The notes: generated by a model not told the origin, from the letters alone. A DNA stretch of 64,000 bases from Ostrinia nubilalis (GCF_963855985.1 NC_087099.1:16088001-16152000); one strand, 5' to 3'. Positions 45,101 to 48,900 are shown, counted from the first letter of the stretch. Numbers and translations are program-made.

Positions 45101-45847
45101 CTGCCGCTAGGGAAGCGCTGTTGCCTCCTCGCTGCTATTACTTCCTCATGGTAGGTATTACTGCTGTTAAGGAAAGTATTACTACTGAAAAGCACTGCTA
45201 CCTTCTGGGGAGGCACTGCTGCCGCCAGGGAAGAAACTACTGCTGCCAGGAAAGGTACAGCACAGCAGTATAGAAGGTAATACTCACGCACGGCACCAAC
45301 GCGCGCGCGCTGACTAGCTAACTACCTCAACCTCATGGTACTTATTACTGCTGTCTGAAAAGGCACTGCTACCGTCTGGGGAGGCACAGCAGCTGTTCCC
45401 GTGCCGTGCAGCCAGGAACGCGCTACTACCGGTAGGATCGCGCTACTACCGGTAGGATCGCGCTACTGCTGTCTAGGAACGCGCTATTGCCGCTAGTAAC
45501 GTGCTATTACCGTTAGAAACACGCTACTACCGACAGAAAAGCGCTGCTGCTGCTGCTAGGATCGTGCTATTGCATTTAAGAACACGCTGCTAAAAACGTA
45601 CTACAGCTGTTAGGAACACGCTACTGCCCTCAGAAAAACGCCACTGCTGCCACCAAAAGCACTACTGCTGTTAAATAGGCGCTATTGCCGCCTGCTATGT
45701 ATTATTGATGATTGATATAAGACGCTGCTTAGAACTACCACCGGGTCATAATTATTTATAATATCAACGTTCTAAAATTATTATTTTATTTTGCAGGTGA
45801 AAGCCGACGACGACTGCAAGTGTGAGCCAGCCTTCCTCATCACGTGA
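2967..45847 (+). CDS. MAP3K4: MAP3K4/Mekk1-type MAP kinase kinase kinase (3' part, multi-exon)
   Basis: Cytoplasmic Ser/Thr kinase that phosphorylates MAP2Ks of the p38/JNK stress pathways (family knowledge). The window holds 21-22 coding exons, listed separately; all phases join without a frameshift, giving about 980 codons to the stop at 45845-45847. The regulatory part matches vertebrate MAP3K4 in order: a [16 protein letters not shown] segment, [16 protein letters not shown], then the C-terminal kinase domain. Kinase motifs seen: GAGTFGKV (31.9 kb), AMKEL lysine (33.5 kb), HRDIKSGN (35.4/35.95 kb), [15 protein letters not shown] and DIWSLGCVV. The N-terminal half is outside the window. 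Introns are full of transposons, and seven exons have tandem or relic copies of their 3' end plus splice donor. Gene identity is confident; exact use of duplicated exons is inferred. Confidence 0.93.
3172..3262 (-). mobile_element. SINE 3' fragment
   Basis: Reverse complement of the tail of the SINE at 37078-37310: both share the GGGTGCTAGCTTAA / TTGGACAATTTCACACAGCG body. The head is missing. It starts 15 bp past the donor of exon 2967-3156. Confidence 0.5.
3688..3802 (+). CDS. MAP3K4: MAP3K4 exon
   Basis: TTTCCAG acceptor and GTGAGT donor. It completes an Arg codon from the previous exon and reads [18 protein letters not shown]..., ending in phase 0 at EMPD. It is helical regulatory-region sequence with strongly GC-biased third positions, like the neighbouring exons. 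Confidence 0.85.
3873..4088. mobile_element. Palindromic MITE, family P, copy 1
   Basis: About 216 bp, nearly a perfect inverted repeat. Arms run GTCTGGTC..GAGCACGTAG, AATTTTGTCCAATGACCCC, AAGCTACCCATCCTTATCGC, then a GC-rich loop. At least six other full or partial copies lie in this window. One end reads CTATAGTCTGG, the other CTAAAGC(C/T)CGG in most copies. No coding capacity. Confidence 0.8.
4101..4275 (-). mobile_element. RTE-type LINE 3' end fragment
   Basis: On the minus strand it reads a truncated RT C-terminal tail (GRPPTRW-like, then a [15 protein letters not shown] stretch and EAYVQQW-like) and ends in a (TGAT)n tail, seen here as ATCATCATCAT. The same tail recurs at 11.4, 28.7, 31.1, 36.1 and 62.6 kb. 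Confidence 0.6.
4503..4627 (+). CDS. MAP3K4: MAP3K4 exon, acidic linker
   Basis: ACACAG acceptor and GTGGGT donor. Starts in phase 0 and ends with two bases of an Arg codon. It encodes a charged linker ([20 protein letters not shown] then Asp/Glu/Lys-rich sequence). No domain is recognised. Confidence 0.8.
4920..5255 (+). mobile_element. Helitron-like fragment, 3' end
   Basis: Ends GCGGGCGGCCGCTAGT, the GC-rich motif plus CTAGT typical of lepidopteran Helitrons. The body has alternating units of about 150 bp with AAATTCCCACGG. It abuts the next Helitron head to tail at 5255. Confidence 0.65.
5255..5918 (+). mobile_element. Helitron-like element, complete ends
   Basis: Starts TCTAAATATATAAAAGG and ends GGCGGCCGCTAGT, the 5' TC and 3' CTAGT pattern. 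Internal sub-repeats (TTGGCATGCAGGTACCTTAG ... AAATTCCCACGG) occur about four times. Confidence 0.75.
5975..6894 (-). mobile_element. Helitron-like element, inverted
   Basis: Reverse-complement version of 5255-5918 with more sub-repeats (about six of roughly 150 bp). Its 5' start (rc of CCTTCTATATATTTATTAGA) lies at the right. The CTAGT end at the left is missing. With 5255-5918 it forms a large imperfect inverted repeat. Confidence 0.65.
7510..7669 (+). CDS. MAP3K4: MAP3K4 exon, conserved regulatory segment
   Basis: Polypyrimidine tract then TGTCCAG acceptor, GTATCA donor. Reads [18 protein letters not shown]... and ...[20 protein letters not shown]. This resembles the vertebrate MAP3K4 segment around RLRLEQRP and supports the gene identification outside the kinase domain. 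Confidence 0.9.
7758..7992. mobile_element. hAT MITE
   Basis: Target duplication CTGTAGAT at 7750-7757 and 7993-8000. Ends CAGTCTTTCCCAAA / TTTGGGAACCGCTG. 235 bp, non-coding, 88 bp after the donor of exon 7510-7669. Confidence 0.85.
8556..8723 (+). CDS. MAP3K4: MAP3K4 exon, seed of 152-bp array
   Basis: TTCTTTCAG acceptor, GTCAGT donor, 168 nt in phase 0: [20 protein letters not shown]...[17 protein letters not shown]. Only this copy has the acceptor and the first 14 codons. The last about 127 nt plus donor are repeated downstream (8597-11233). Reading past this donor meets a stop after 22 codons, so the first donor should be the one used. Confidence 0.88.
8597..11233 (+). repeat. Array A: 152-bp exon-tail/splice-donor tandem repeat (14 copies)
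   Basis: Exon 8556-8723 is the seed. Units hold its last about 127 nt, the donor GTCAGT and about 25-40 nt of intron. Donors follow exon ends at 8723, 8875, 9027, 9179, 9331, 9483, 9635, then (after an inserted element) 10312, 10464, 10601, 10751, 10903, 11050, 11197. Period is 152 bp; later copies are 137-152, the last two 147 (in frame). Several coding differences are silent, e.g. two spellings of [10 protein letters not shown] 500-bp transposon splits the array. Confidence 0.93.
9655..10168 (+). mobile_element. Interspersed element splitting array A
   Basis: Foreign sequence between two array units, from AGGCCTGTTCATCTCCGCGA to CTTCTGTACGTAGTACTTAT. An inverted, shorter copy lies at 13535-13850, which defines the element. 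TATGGC on both sides may be its target duplication. Class not recognised. Confidence 0.7.
11352..11655 (+). mobile_element. RTE-type LINE 3' end, two partial copies
   Basis: Reads [20 protein letters not shown] (compare the GRPxxRWTDDLxxVAGxxWM tail of RTE-like RT), followed by a second broken copy with GTCGTTGTGGGAATCCTTAG. Non-functional. Confidence 0.55.
11658..11873. mobile_element. Palindromic MITE, family P, copy 2
   Basis: Same arms as copy 1, in the same orientation. The loop carries GGGCTCGCACACTCACTACG. It lies between an RTE tail and a Helitron-like element in the intron before exon 12207. Confidence 0.8.
11954..12178 (+). mobile_element. Helitron-like non-autonomous element
   Basis: Starts near ACTAATATTATAAATGCG with CTGT repeats; middle GCAACCGATTTTGATGAAAT; ends GCCGCGGGCGGAAAGCTAGT. 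Ends 28 bp before the acceptor of exon 12207. Confidence 0.75.
12207..12343 (+). CDS. MAP3K4: MAP3K4 exon
   Basis: TGTTCCAG acceptor and CTC|GTGAGT donor. Phase 0 in, phase 2 out. Reads [44 protein letters not shown]. The W-F-x3-R pattern aligns with the EEEWNFTKE region of vertebrate MAP3K4. A decayed copy of its tail and donor sits at 13483-13515. Confidence 0.88.
12968..13165 (+). mobile_element. Penelope-like element 3' fragment
   Basis: Broken frame reads [20 protein letters not shown] then [20 protein letters not shown], ending [15 protein letters not shown]. This matches the C-terminal GIY-YIG endonuclease part of Penelope-like retroelements (HxxxREAIEIxKH). A GC-rich stretch with GCAGCCGAAACGTC follows (to about 13390) and recurs at 23280. 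Confidence 0.6.
13483..13515 (+). pseudogene. Relic copy of exon 12207-12343 tail with donor
   Basis: GCCGTCTAGCGCCCATCGCC then TTCTCGTGAGTTCAACC repeats the last codons ([12 protein letters not shown]) and the GTGAGT donor of exon 12207-12343, 1.15 kb downstream. It is a single short decayed copy of the exon-tail type seen in the arrays. Confidence 0.6.
13535..13850 (-). mobile_element. Inverted copy of the element at 9655-10168
   Basis: Reverse complement of 9655-10168 from GAACAGGCCT to AAGTACTTATT, lacking about 200 bp of the middle. The two copies lie 3.5 kb apart in opposite orientation. Confidence 0.7.
14096..14281. mobile_element. TIR MITE
   Basis: Inverted ends TTTTCGCGTATGAAA / TTTCATACGCGAAAA with inner CCAGATGGC / GCCATCTAG. 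About 180 bp, non-coding. Confidence 0.65.
14453..14557 (+). CDS. MAP3K4: MAP3K4 exon
   Basis: TTTTTCAG acceptor and GTAAGT donor. Completes a Ser codon and reads [20 protein letters not shown] then [14 protein letters not shown], leaving AG of an Arg codon. Coding is AT-richer than most exons of the gene, and no tandem copy is seen. Confidence 0.88.
14641..14802. mobile_element. MITE fragment (TTGCACCA family)
   Basis: Shares GTTTGACAGATTTTTGACG and GTTAAAGTAAG with the fuller copy at 44349-44464. The termini are degraded. Confidence 0.5.
14846..17521. mobile_element. 2.7-kb TIR element in intron 14558-17743
   Basis: Inverted ends about 55 bp long: AGGGTCCTTCTAAATCAGCT at left, mirrored by AGCTAGTTTAGAAGGACCCT at right, with ACACTGAA inside both. 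No intact ORF. GC-richer stretches near 15.0-15.1 and 16.85-16.95 kb look like former coding or promoter parts. A nested MITE lies at 15808-16269. Confidence 0.7.
15808..16269. mobile_element. Nested TIR MITE
   Basis: Ends CTAGTGTTGTAAGAACCTCG / ACAACACTAG with inner CTCGAGTCTT / AAGACTCGAG. Internal tracts repeat GAGTC motifs. The ends resemble hAT, but no clear 8-bp duplication is seen. Confidence 0.55.
17525..17682 (+). mobile_element. Helitron-like 3' part
   Basis: Contains CGAACCGATTTCCACGG, GTCTCGGGCTCCGTGAGG and ends GCGGGCGTAAAGCTAGT, 61 bp before the acceptor of exon 17744. Confidence 0.7.
17744..17897 (+). CDS. MAP3K4: MAP3K4 exon
   Basis: TTGCATAG acceptor and GTGAGA donor. Completes Arg and reads [20 protein letters not shown], then [19 protein letters not shown] and [12 protein letters not shown], phase 0 out. 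Helical, Ala-rich regulatory region. Confidence 0.87.
18275..18445. mobile_element. Palindromic MITE, family P, copy 3 (internally deleted)
   Basis: Both outer arms are present, but about 50 bp around the loop of the right arm are missing, leaving an asymmetric hairpin. It lies 85 bp upstream of exon 18531. Confidence 0.75.
18531..18683 (+). CDS. MAP3K4: MAP3K4 exon, seed of 162-bp array
   Basis: TTCGCAG acceptor and GTGAGC donor, 51 codons in phase 0: [20 protein letters not shown] ... [11 protein letters not shown]. The ending GFE joins to HKEL of the next exon, matching GFEYHKEV of vertebrate MAP3K4. Eight further near-copies follow. They stay in frame, so this exon can be read through to 20081 as one open frame of about 511 codons. 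Confidence 0.9.
18694..19979 (+). repeat. Array B: 162-bp in-frame exon repeat (9 copies including seed)
   Basis: Seed exon 18531-18683. Exon ends and donors recur every 162 bp: 18683, 18845, 19007, 19169, 19331, 19493, 19655, 19817, 19979. Each unit is a 147-nt exon copy plus a 15-bp spacer that begins GTGAGC and ends CTCCAG, a mini-intron too short to splice. Because 162 is a multiple of 3 and no stop occurs, the frame is open throughout. The eight copies look identical to each other but differ from the seed in their first 50 nt, mainly at silent sites plus small compensating indels. Confidence 0.93.
20045..20255. mobile_element. Palindromic MITE, family P variant, copy 4
   Basis: The inner arms match family P but the outer 40 bp are different in both arms in a matching way (CGGTCGCCGAG / CTCGGCGACCG; ATGAACCC / GGGTTCAT). 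This marks a distinct subfamily that stayed palindromic. Inserted 65 bp after the last donor of the 162-bp array. Confidence 0.75.
20672..20805 (-). mobile_element. RTE-type LINE reverse transcriptase fragment
   Basis: Minus strand reads [20 protein letters not shown] then [18 protein letters not shown], the C-terminal RT/DRxxNxxIRxRT region of RTE-like LINEs. Short and non-functional. Confidence 0.6.
20867..21019 (+). CDS. MAP3K4: MAP3K4 exon, HKEL version 1
   Basis: TCCACAG acceptor and GTAGGA donor, 51 codons in phase 0. Begins [20 protein letters not shown], then Pro/Arg-rich sequence ending [10 protein letters not shown]. The start is equivalent to the start of exon 24547-24720 (IHKELHRVV), and both fit after GFE. 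Either the two are alternative exons or both are included in series; the frame is kept in all cases. Confidence 0.8.
21486..22449. mobile_element. piggyBac-like non-autonomous element
   Basis: TTAA at 21486-21489 and 22446-22449. Inverted ends CCTTTAACTATGGACGT / ACGTCCATAGTTAAAGG with a second inner pair GACGTCGGGTCTCAGAG / CTGTGAGACCCGACGTC. 964 bp, AT-rich, no transposase. Confidence 0.75.
22450..22636 (+). mobile_element. Helitron-like 3' part
   Basis: CAACCCCTAAGGGGGTAAAA and terminal TTGCGGGCAGCCGCTAGT. It directly follows the TTAA element. Confidence 0.65.
24177..24335. mobile_element. TIR MITE
   Basis: Ends GTGTGAGTTTACATC / GATGTAAACTCACAC with inner ATTAGTGAGCGCG / GCGCTCACTAGTGAG. 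A solo end of the same family is at 29313-29328. Confidence 0.7.
24547..24720 (+). CDS. MAP3K4: MAP3K4 exon, HKEL version 2
   Basis: CGCCAG acceptor and GTGAGT donor, 58 codons in phase 0. [13 protein letters not shown], an Arg/Pro/Ala-rich middle, then [20 protein letters not shown]. It shares the HKEL-hydrophobic start with the exon at 20867. The acidic end is a plausible docking or flexible segment; no domain is recognised. Confidence 0.82.
24757..25356 (+). mobile_element. Non-LTR retrotransposon 3' end with partial RT C-terminus
   Basis: A frame of about 160 codons reads [39 protein letters not shown] and KIDIWVPRK, the C-terminal region of Jockey/CR1-type LINE RTs. It ends at a stop (25259-25261) and an A-rich tail (AATAAAATAAAAT) near 25350. 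5' truncated. Begins about 35 bp after the donor of exon 24547-24720. Confidence 0.7.
25610..25848 (+). mobile_element. LINE 3' tail
   Basis: Reads [23 protein letters not shown] and [20 protein letters not shown] sequence, with a frameshift, ending in an A-run just before the acceptor of exon 25862. Such tails are common at the 3' end of lepidopteran LINEs. Confidence 0.55.
25862..26061 (+). CDS. MAP3K4: MAP3K4 exon, seed of 154-bp array
   Basis: ATCCTCAG acceptor, GTGAGT donor, phase 0 in and 2 out. [19 protein letters not shown], then [20 protein letters not shown] and [17 protein letters not shown]. The last part aligns with WMNYVLTKCESGRGTRPRW of vertebrate MAP3K4. Extremely GC-rich. 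In the exon frame the donor itself supplies a stop (CGG TGA), so none of the 12 downstream copies can be added by read-through. Confidence 0.9.
25950..27960 (+). repeat. Array C: 154-bp exon-tail/donor repeat (13 copies plus partial)
   Basis: Seed is the last 112 nt of exon 25862-26061. Exon ends followed by GTGAGT recur every 154 bp from 26061 to 27909 (13). A broken 14th unit ends near 27980. Copies appear identical to the base; only the last differs. Unit: exon tail, donor and 42 bp of spacer with two copies of CTACCGGCGCC. About 2 kb of extremely GC/CpG-rich DNA in an AT-rich setting. 154 is not a multiple of 3. Confidence 0.95.
28452..28533 (+). CDS. MAP3K4: MAP3K4 exon
   Basis: ATTTCAG acceptor and GTAACA donor. 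Completes Arg and reads [15 protein letters not shown] then [12 protein letters not shown]. This is the counterpart of RWATQGFDFLQAIEP in vertebrate MAP3K4, one of the best conserved non-kinase segments. Confidence 0.92.
28551..28757 (+). mobile_element. Composite SINE-like element with RTE tail
   Basis: A body with CTACCACCACTTCGGGACAA and GGGCTGGTGCTGAGAAGAAG is followed by ATGTTCAGCAGTGGACGTCC and (TGA)n, the same tail as the RTE LINE fragments. A near-identical inverted copy is at 31093-31292, and weaker relatives at about 8186-8260, 22680-22790 and 22925-23040. Likely a non-autonomous element mobilised by an RTE LINE. Confidence 0.6.
28915..29049 (+). CDS. MAP3K4: MAP3K4 exon with HTP micro-repeats
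   Basis: CTCCCCAG acceptor and GTGAGT donor, 45 codons, phase 0. [16 protein letters not shown] (vertebrate LMNECIGHVIG) followed by a Pro-rich linker with three tandem PHT triplets coded by CCGCACACG-type repeats. The linker leads toward the kinase domain and is probably disordered. Confidence 0.9.
29352..29569. mobile_element. Palindromic MITE, family P, copy 5
   Basis: Full-length copy with both arms and the GC-rich loop, same orientation as copies 1 and 2. Directly flanked upstream by a GTGTAAACTCACAC fragment of another MITE family (see 24177-24335). Confidence 0.8.
29920..30142 (+). mobile_element. Helitron-like element, complete
   Basis: Starts TCTATACTTACTAATATTTT, ends AAGTCGCGGGCACAGCTAGT, 223 bp, with CTCAGGAACTACCGGTCCGA inside. 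Non-coding. Confidence 0.75.
30387..30951. mobile_element. TIR element with 3-bp duplication, hosting a nested MITE
   Basis: Ends TGCCCCGATTGCGCTAA / TTAGCGCAATCGGGGCA, flanked by CAG on both sides. 565 bp. Family P MITE 30706-30922 is inserted near its right end. Ends 40 bp before exon 30992. Confidence 0.6.
30706..30922. mobile_element. Palindromic MITE, family P, copy 6
   Basis: Full copy in the opposite orientation (CTAAAGCCCGG end on the left, CCAGACTATAG on the right). Nested inside the TIR element 30387-30951, so it is younger than that element. Confidence 0.8.
30992..31085 (+). CDS. MAP3K4: MAP3K4 exon, Pro/Ser linker
   Basis: TCCGCAG acceptor and A|GTAAGT donor. Phase 0 in, 1 out. 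[20 protein letters not shown] then [11 protein letters not shown]. Low-complexity linker with several Ser-Pro pairs that could be proline-directed phosphorylation sites (inference). Confidence 0.85.
31093..31420 (-). mobile_element. Composite SINE-like element plus RTE tail, inverted
   Basis: 31093-31292 is the reverse complement of 28551-28757 with few differences. 31300-31420 adds a second RTE 3' end (rc reads [13 protein letters not shown] then [10 protein letters not shown]). Immediately follows the donor of exon 30992-31085. Confidence 0.6.
31801..31985 (+). CDS. MAP3K4: MAP3K4 exon, start of kinase domain
   Basis: TTGTCAG acceptor and GTACGT donor. [20 protein letters not shown], then [33 protein letters not shown]. 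The glycine-rich ATP loop GAGTFGK sits at the exon end and continues as VYTVV in the next exon. Two further copies of the 3' 130 nt lie at 32658-32785 and 32815-32945. Confidence 0.93.
31855..32945 (+). repeat. Array D: kinase glycine-loop exon tail, 3 copies
   Basis: Copies end at donors after 31985, 32785 and 32945, each with GTACGT. Copies 2 and 3 (from about 32658 and 32815) encode the same [16 protein letters not shown] ... KIGAGTFGK as the seed. Base differences seen are silent (GCT/GCC, CTG/CTC). A 632-bp MITE sits between copies 1 and 2. The unit between copies 2 and 3 is 160 bp. Confidence 0.92.
32006..32637. mobile_element. Tc1/mariner-like MITE (TA duplication)
   Basis: TA at both borders. 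Inverted ends GGGTGGTCCTTATT / AATAAGGACCACCC, with looser inner complementarity (GCGGGGCACCACG / GCCCCGGGG). AT-rich, non-coding. Inserted in the spacer of array D. Confidence 0.75.
33045..33215 (-). mobile_element. SINE body fragment
   Basis: Reverse complement of the body of 35625-35905 (GATCAGGCCGAAGGTGGAAG, TTATCCACAACGAG). The tRNA-like head is missing. Confidence 0.55.
33475..33642 (+). CDS. MAP3K4: MAP3K4 exon, kinase N-lobe
   Basis: TTCCCAG acceptor and GTGAGT donor, 56 codons, phase 0. [20 protein letters not shown] contains the ATP-anchoring lysine. [20 protein letters not shown] holds the alpha-C glutamate and the N-lobe hinge approach. It ends CEVHR. About nine decayed copies of its tail follow to 34936. 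Confidence 0.93.
34833..34898. mobile_element. Half copy of family P MITE within kinase-exon array
   Basis: The left arm only, from CTAAAGCCCGGTC to CCATCCTTATAGCTCG, then an abrupt switch to array sequence (CACCTGGTCCGC). The other arm is gone. The break shows rearrangement of the array after the MITE inserted. Confidence 0.7.
35260..35425 (+). CDS. MAP3K4: MAP3K4 exon, hinge to catalytic loop
   Basis: TCCCACAG acceptor and A|GTGAGT donor. [19 protein letters not shown] is the hinge; [19 protein letters not shown] the alpha-E helix; NIAHRDIK the catalytic loop with HRD and its lysine. No duplicated copies are seen. Confidence 0.94.
35625..35905 (+). mobile_element. tRNA-derived SINE
   Basis: B-box-like GGTTCGATTCC at about 35652, followed by a body with GATAGCCAGTTCTTCCG and GGCCTGATCATCATTTACC, ending in an A-run. 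Ends 48 bp before the acceptor of exon 35953. Confidence 0.6.
35953..36075 (+). CDS. MAP3K4: MAP3K4 exon, DFG segment
   Basis: GAACAG acceptor and GTAACA donor. Completes Ser, then [20 protein letters not shown] and [23 protein letters not shown] binds magnesium, and the activation loop contains Thr residues typical of this family. Confidence 0.94.
36116..36230 (-). mobile_element. RTE-type LINE 3' tail
   Basis: (ATC)n then TTTCAGCCAGGACGTCCACT and GGTTGGTAGCGGCCTGCGTC, the reverse complement of the recurring RTE tail. Confidence 0.55.
36570..36670 (+). CDS. MAP3K4: MAP3K4 exon, APE motif
   Basis: TTTTGCAG acceptor and GTAACT donor. [20 protein letters not shown] then [14 protein letters not shown]: the P+1 loop/APE and the alpha-F aspartate (DIWSLG). 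The next coding exon is 4.6 kb away, across a 4.2-kb inserted element. Confidence 0.94.
37078..37310 (+). mobile_element. tRNA-derived SINE (B-box onward)
   Basis: GGTTCGATTCCCGGCCGGGC, the 3' part of a tRNA-like head, then AATTTTAATTTCTGTGACGG and GGGTGCTAGC/GGGGCTAGCTGGCGC body. A fragment of the same body is at 3172-3262. Confidence 0.65.
37627..38114 (-). mobile_element. Helitron-like element, complete, inverted
   Basis: Right end is the reverse complement of TCTATACTTATAATAAATC; left end is ACTAGCGGCCGCCCGCGA, the reverse complement of the CTAGT terminus. It has the same AAATTCCCACGG sub-repeats as 4920-6894, plus a (CTGT)n tract near 37980. Confidence 0.75.
38955..39052. mobile_element. 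MITE (TTGCACCA family)
   Basis: Ends GGCCGTGTTGCACC / GGTGCATCTCAGCC with TTGACATCAAAATTTTGGAT between. Same family as 44349-44464. Confidence 0.65.
41237..41416 (+). CDS. MAP3K4: MAP3K4 exon, kinase C-lobe; seed of 133-bp array
   Basis: CTTCCAG acceptor and CTCATG|GTGAGT donor, 60 codons, phase 0. [52 protein letters not shown]: alpha-G to alpha-I, with the conserved Arg in DPDARARA. Ten downstream copies of the 3' part follow; reading past the first donor meets a TAG 10 codons on. Confidence 0.93.
41320..42776 (+). repeat. Array F: 133/148-bp exon-tail/donor repeat (11 copies)
   Basis: Seed is the 3' part of exon 41237-41416. CTCATG|GTGAGT recurs with exon ends at 41416, 41564, 41697, 41830, 41963, 42096, 42229, 42362, 42495, 42643, 42776. 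Copies 2 and 10 are 148 bp; the others lack 15 nt (five codons, an in-frame deletion) and are 133 bp. Spacer: TGCCGGCGCATAGTG twice. Base changes are nearly all silent, with one Asp to His. Confidence 0.95.
44150..44212 (+). CDS. MAP3K4: Possible alternative MAP3K4 terminal exon
   Basis: A long T-run ending TTTTTTCAG precedes 44150, a stronger acceptor than that at 45797. In the exon phase of donor 41416 it reads [20 protein letters not shown] and a TGA stop. About 85 bp later there is an AATATAAAG sequence that could serve as a weak poly(A) signal. If used, the kinase would end in a different 20-residue tail. Inference only. Confidence 0.45.
   Translation: MPFKIVQTTERDEGMFYGTS
44349..44464. 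mobile_element. MITE (TTGCACCA family)
   Basis: Ends AGGCTGAGTTGCACCACCTA / GTTGGTGCAACCCGGCC around GTTTGACAGATTTTTGACG. About 115 bp. It lies 137 bp after the possible alternative terminal exon. Confidence 0.7.
45065..45700 (+). repeat. Decayed relic of array F plus degenerate CTACTGCCG repeats
   Basis: 45285-45340 (CTCACGCACGGCACCAACGC ... CTCAACCTCATGGTAC) is a decayed copy of the array F exon unit. 45141-45150 repeats TTCCTCATGGTAGG. 45199-45225 repeats the 42787 flank (GCTACCTTCTGGGGAGGCAC). Then about 20 imperfect short units such as CGCTACTACCGGTAGGATCG fill the rest. This is an older expansion of the same exon tail, 2.3 kb downstream. Confidence 0.65.
45797..45847 (+). CDS. MAP3K4: MAP3K4 terminal exon
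   Basis: Pyrimidine-rich tract and TTGCAG acceptor. Adds [16 protein letters not shown] and a TGA stop. The join HHFLM|VKADDD matches the SFVKVCTDEE ending of vertebrate MAP3K4, so this is the likely ancestral C-terminus. The 3' UTR follows, with AATAAA at 45965. Confidence 0.85.
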   Translation: MKADDDCKCEPAFLIT

Positions 45848-45964
45848 ATATTAACTTTAACTCCGTAGTTAACGTAGACCTCGTCCGCAGCCGGCCAGTA
45901 GTAGTTGGTGTAGACTATATTAATGAATGTAACGGGTGTAGAATATTCTCGTAGTTTGTTCCAA

Positions 45965-45970
45965 AATAAA
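45965..45970 (+). terminator. Poly(A) signal AATAAA for MAP3K4
   Basis: First canonical AATAAA, 118 bp past the MAP3K4 stop. More AATAAA motifs occur nearby (about 45996 and 46066) and near 47.5 kb, so several 3' ends are possible. Confidence 0.5.
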
Positions 45971-48900
45971 CTTTATATTTGAAGCATGCTAAAATGAAAT
46001 AAAAAAAGAGTAGCATGAATATGAAATACATATTTGGTGTACATTATGTAAACTTATGAATGAAATAAAGCTCAAAATTCAGAGCGAATAAAATAAATGT
46101 AATGATGCAAATGCTCATCAACGAAAACGTACCGAGCAGATTTGATTAAAATTTTATAATGAAGTATCATAATAACGGATTTTAAAGATATCAAACTTTT
46201 TTAAACTTCATGCGATGAGCACAATTGCGATAAAAAAAAAGATTTTTAATGATATTTAGGACTTTATTCAATTTAAACTGTAGCTATAATATTATAAAGG
46301 CCAGTGATGGATTGTCACGTATCCTGTACTTAAGATCAAAATTTCTTATACCAAAGTTGTATAACATTTATTAAGTCTCGTTCTCTAAACCACATCTATG
46401 TATGTATAAGTATAATAACGTGGAAATTACGAAAAATATTGGAAACACAAAACTATCGTTTTGTTTGTGGATTTTTCCAATCTTAACATTTTCACAACTG
46501 TTGTTTTTTTGCGATTTACTAACTACAACTTATTTTAAAAACTTTTTTCTTCCGTCAAAAAAATCTGTTGTTCATTTGAGTTCCTAAGCAATATTTACGT
46601 CCATTTTTCGTACGTTCACGAAACTTTTTTAACCCTATTTTATACGGTAGCTTGTTAGGTTTACGAATTACTGTTTATTCCCAATTTTATCAGTCTGTAA
46701 GTGTTAAAGATATGATGTTACATTACTATTTTTATATTAAAAATATATTTATAATATTAGAACAAGTGCAACGAAGAATTACATTGGTCAATAAAAATCC
46801 CAAAAATGCGTAATTATAACACTCGGCAGTTATAGCTAATATATTTAATGGTTTTCGCATTTAATAATCTTATAATGAAATAGAGAATTAGTCAATTAAT
46901 TATACTTGATAGCTAAAATATAAACCAGTCAGACATTTGAGATGAAATGTTCTAAATATTTATAATGTAGTAGATCCATTAAATGGATCTTATTTTTATA
47001 TAAATATTTTTTCATCGCTGAACTTTGCATTTTAAGATATGTTCGGATTTATTTTTTATTCTTCTATTTTGCATGCTGTAAATAACGTATTATATTCTAT
47101 AAAAAAAATCAAAATATTGATATTGAATTGAAAAATATTTGTACATGTATTATCATGGAGCCATTTGTAAATCACCAAAAAATAAAATTGACCATTTTAC
47201 TGGTTTGGAAGTACTTGAGAGACAAGTTTCGTTAATGAATTAAGGTGTTAAAAAAATATTATATGTAGCTAAAATAATGAAGTCCTGTTTTAAAAGTGTG
47301 TAATAAGTAAGTGGATTTTGTTACTTTGTTGTTAGTTATTGAAAAATAAAAAGTCGAACAAAAAGATGATACGTATTATATTGTAAATAATTTTAACGTT
47401 GAGAGGCGTTGTTGTTAAGTGAAGTTATATTTTTAATTGAAACCCAAAGTACGGAATGTATTTTATCAATTTAATACAAATGAGAGCGGAAGTATAAATA
47501 AATGAATAATTTCATAATATACAGTATTTTATTTGATTGATTTATAAGATAAGTTATTGTAGATTAGTACAATATGAATATGGTGGCGGTATAAGTAAAA
47601 TAATATGGTTTATTCTAGCGAGGTGGTGGTGTAATAGTATGATTTAGAAACATTTTCTTCATATCTGCCCCTATCTTTTGGTTTGGACTCTCCTCCCGAT
47701 CCTCTCAAGGCCTTGGTTCTATTTCCAGTTACCAGTTGGATCTCTCAAATATAAGATTTTTTTTTGTTTAAATTGTCTAGGTCATTGCCTTGATATAACT
47801 TGTCTATGGTTCCGTGATCTGGTGAACGTGACTTCCCCAATAGAAGGAAAAGAACGGCTCCTTTGAATAAACATAGTTCCCATGTATTACTTTATTAAAA
47901 GGTAGTTTAAATTAAAAGAAGCGGTATTTTCCACCAAAGTTTATTGACAGCAACATTGAATTGACATGGATACATCTACTGATATGTTTCGTTTTCGCCT
48001 GGCTCGGCCCGTGTGCCTCCATCAGCTATACTATATCTAGTGCCATGAACTTATTTGAATACTGAATAAAAACTGCATTATAAAATGGCGATCAAAATTT
48101 CAGTGTTCAAATAAGTTTCTGGCACCTTACATCTGTCCGGGTCATCGCTGTAAATTGACTTTCGAGTTTGAAAGTTATTATTATATTGTTTTTGGATTTA
48201 TAAGAGCATTAGGTTCAAAACATGTGAAAATCTCTTGCCACTGCCTTGAAAATTTCTATAAAGGTAAGACTGATTAATTTTATTTCTAGAATTAGTTTGA
48301 CCCGAACAGATCCCTTCCATTCTAACCGTGCGAGTACGTTTGACATTAATTTCATACATTTTATTAAACCCTTATACATATTACTAACACGTACTTTATC
48401 AACAGCGCATTTCTTTCACACAAATTAATTTAATCTAAAATCAATTTATAATTTACTTAACAATATTCAATTAAATTGATTAATCGTGCCATATTATATC
48501 AAACCGTTATTTACTTTCCTCACAAATATAATTCAAATACAAACAAAATAACATTATAAACTCACATTCAACAATAACATGAAATAAAATTATTCAATTT
48601 ATCACAAAACGATTTAATTAACTAAATATAATATCACAAAGCCACTAGGTGCAAACAACATCGTGCAGTACTACCACACCCTTACAAATACAGGATGTAA
48701 TGGACAAGTTGGCTGACATAGAACAGTGGAATCCTTCTAAGTTAATACCACATACATTTCCTATCGAGTTGAAATTCATATTTTATGTATACGCTGATGT
48801 ACCTAACAAACCATAATCTTTCTACATCCTTATAACGGAAACATTTCTTTAGACATTGTTTCCTTTTAGTATCCGGGAAAAACATGTATTGAGTGAGTAC

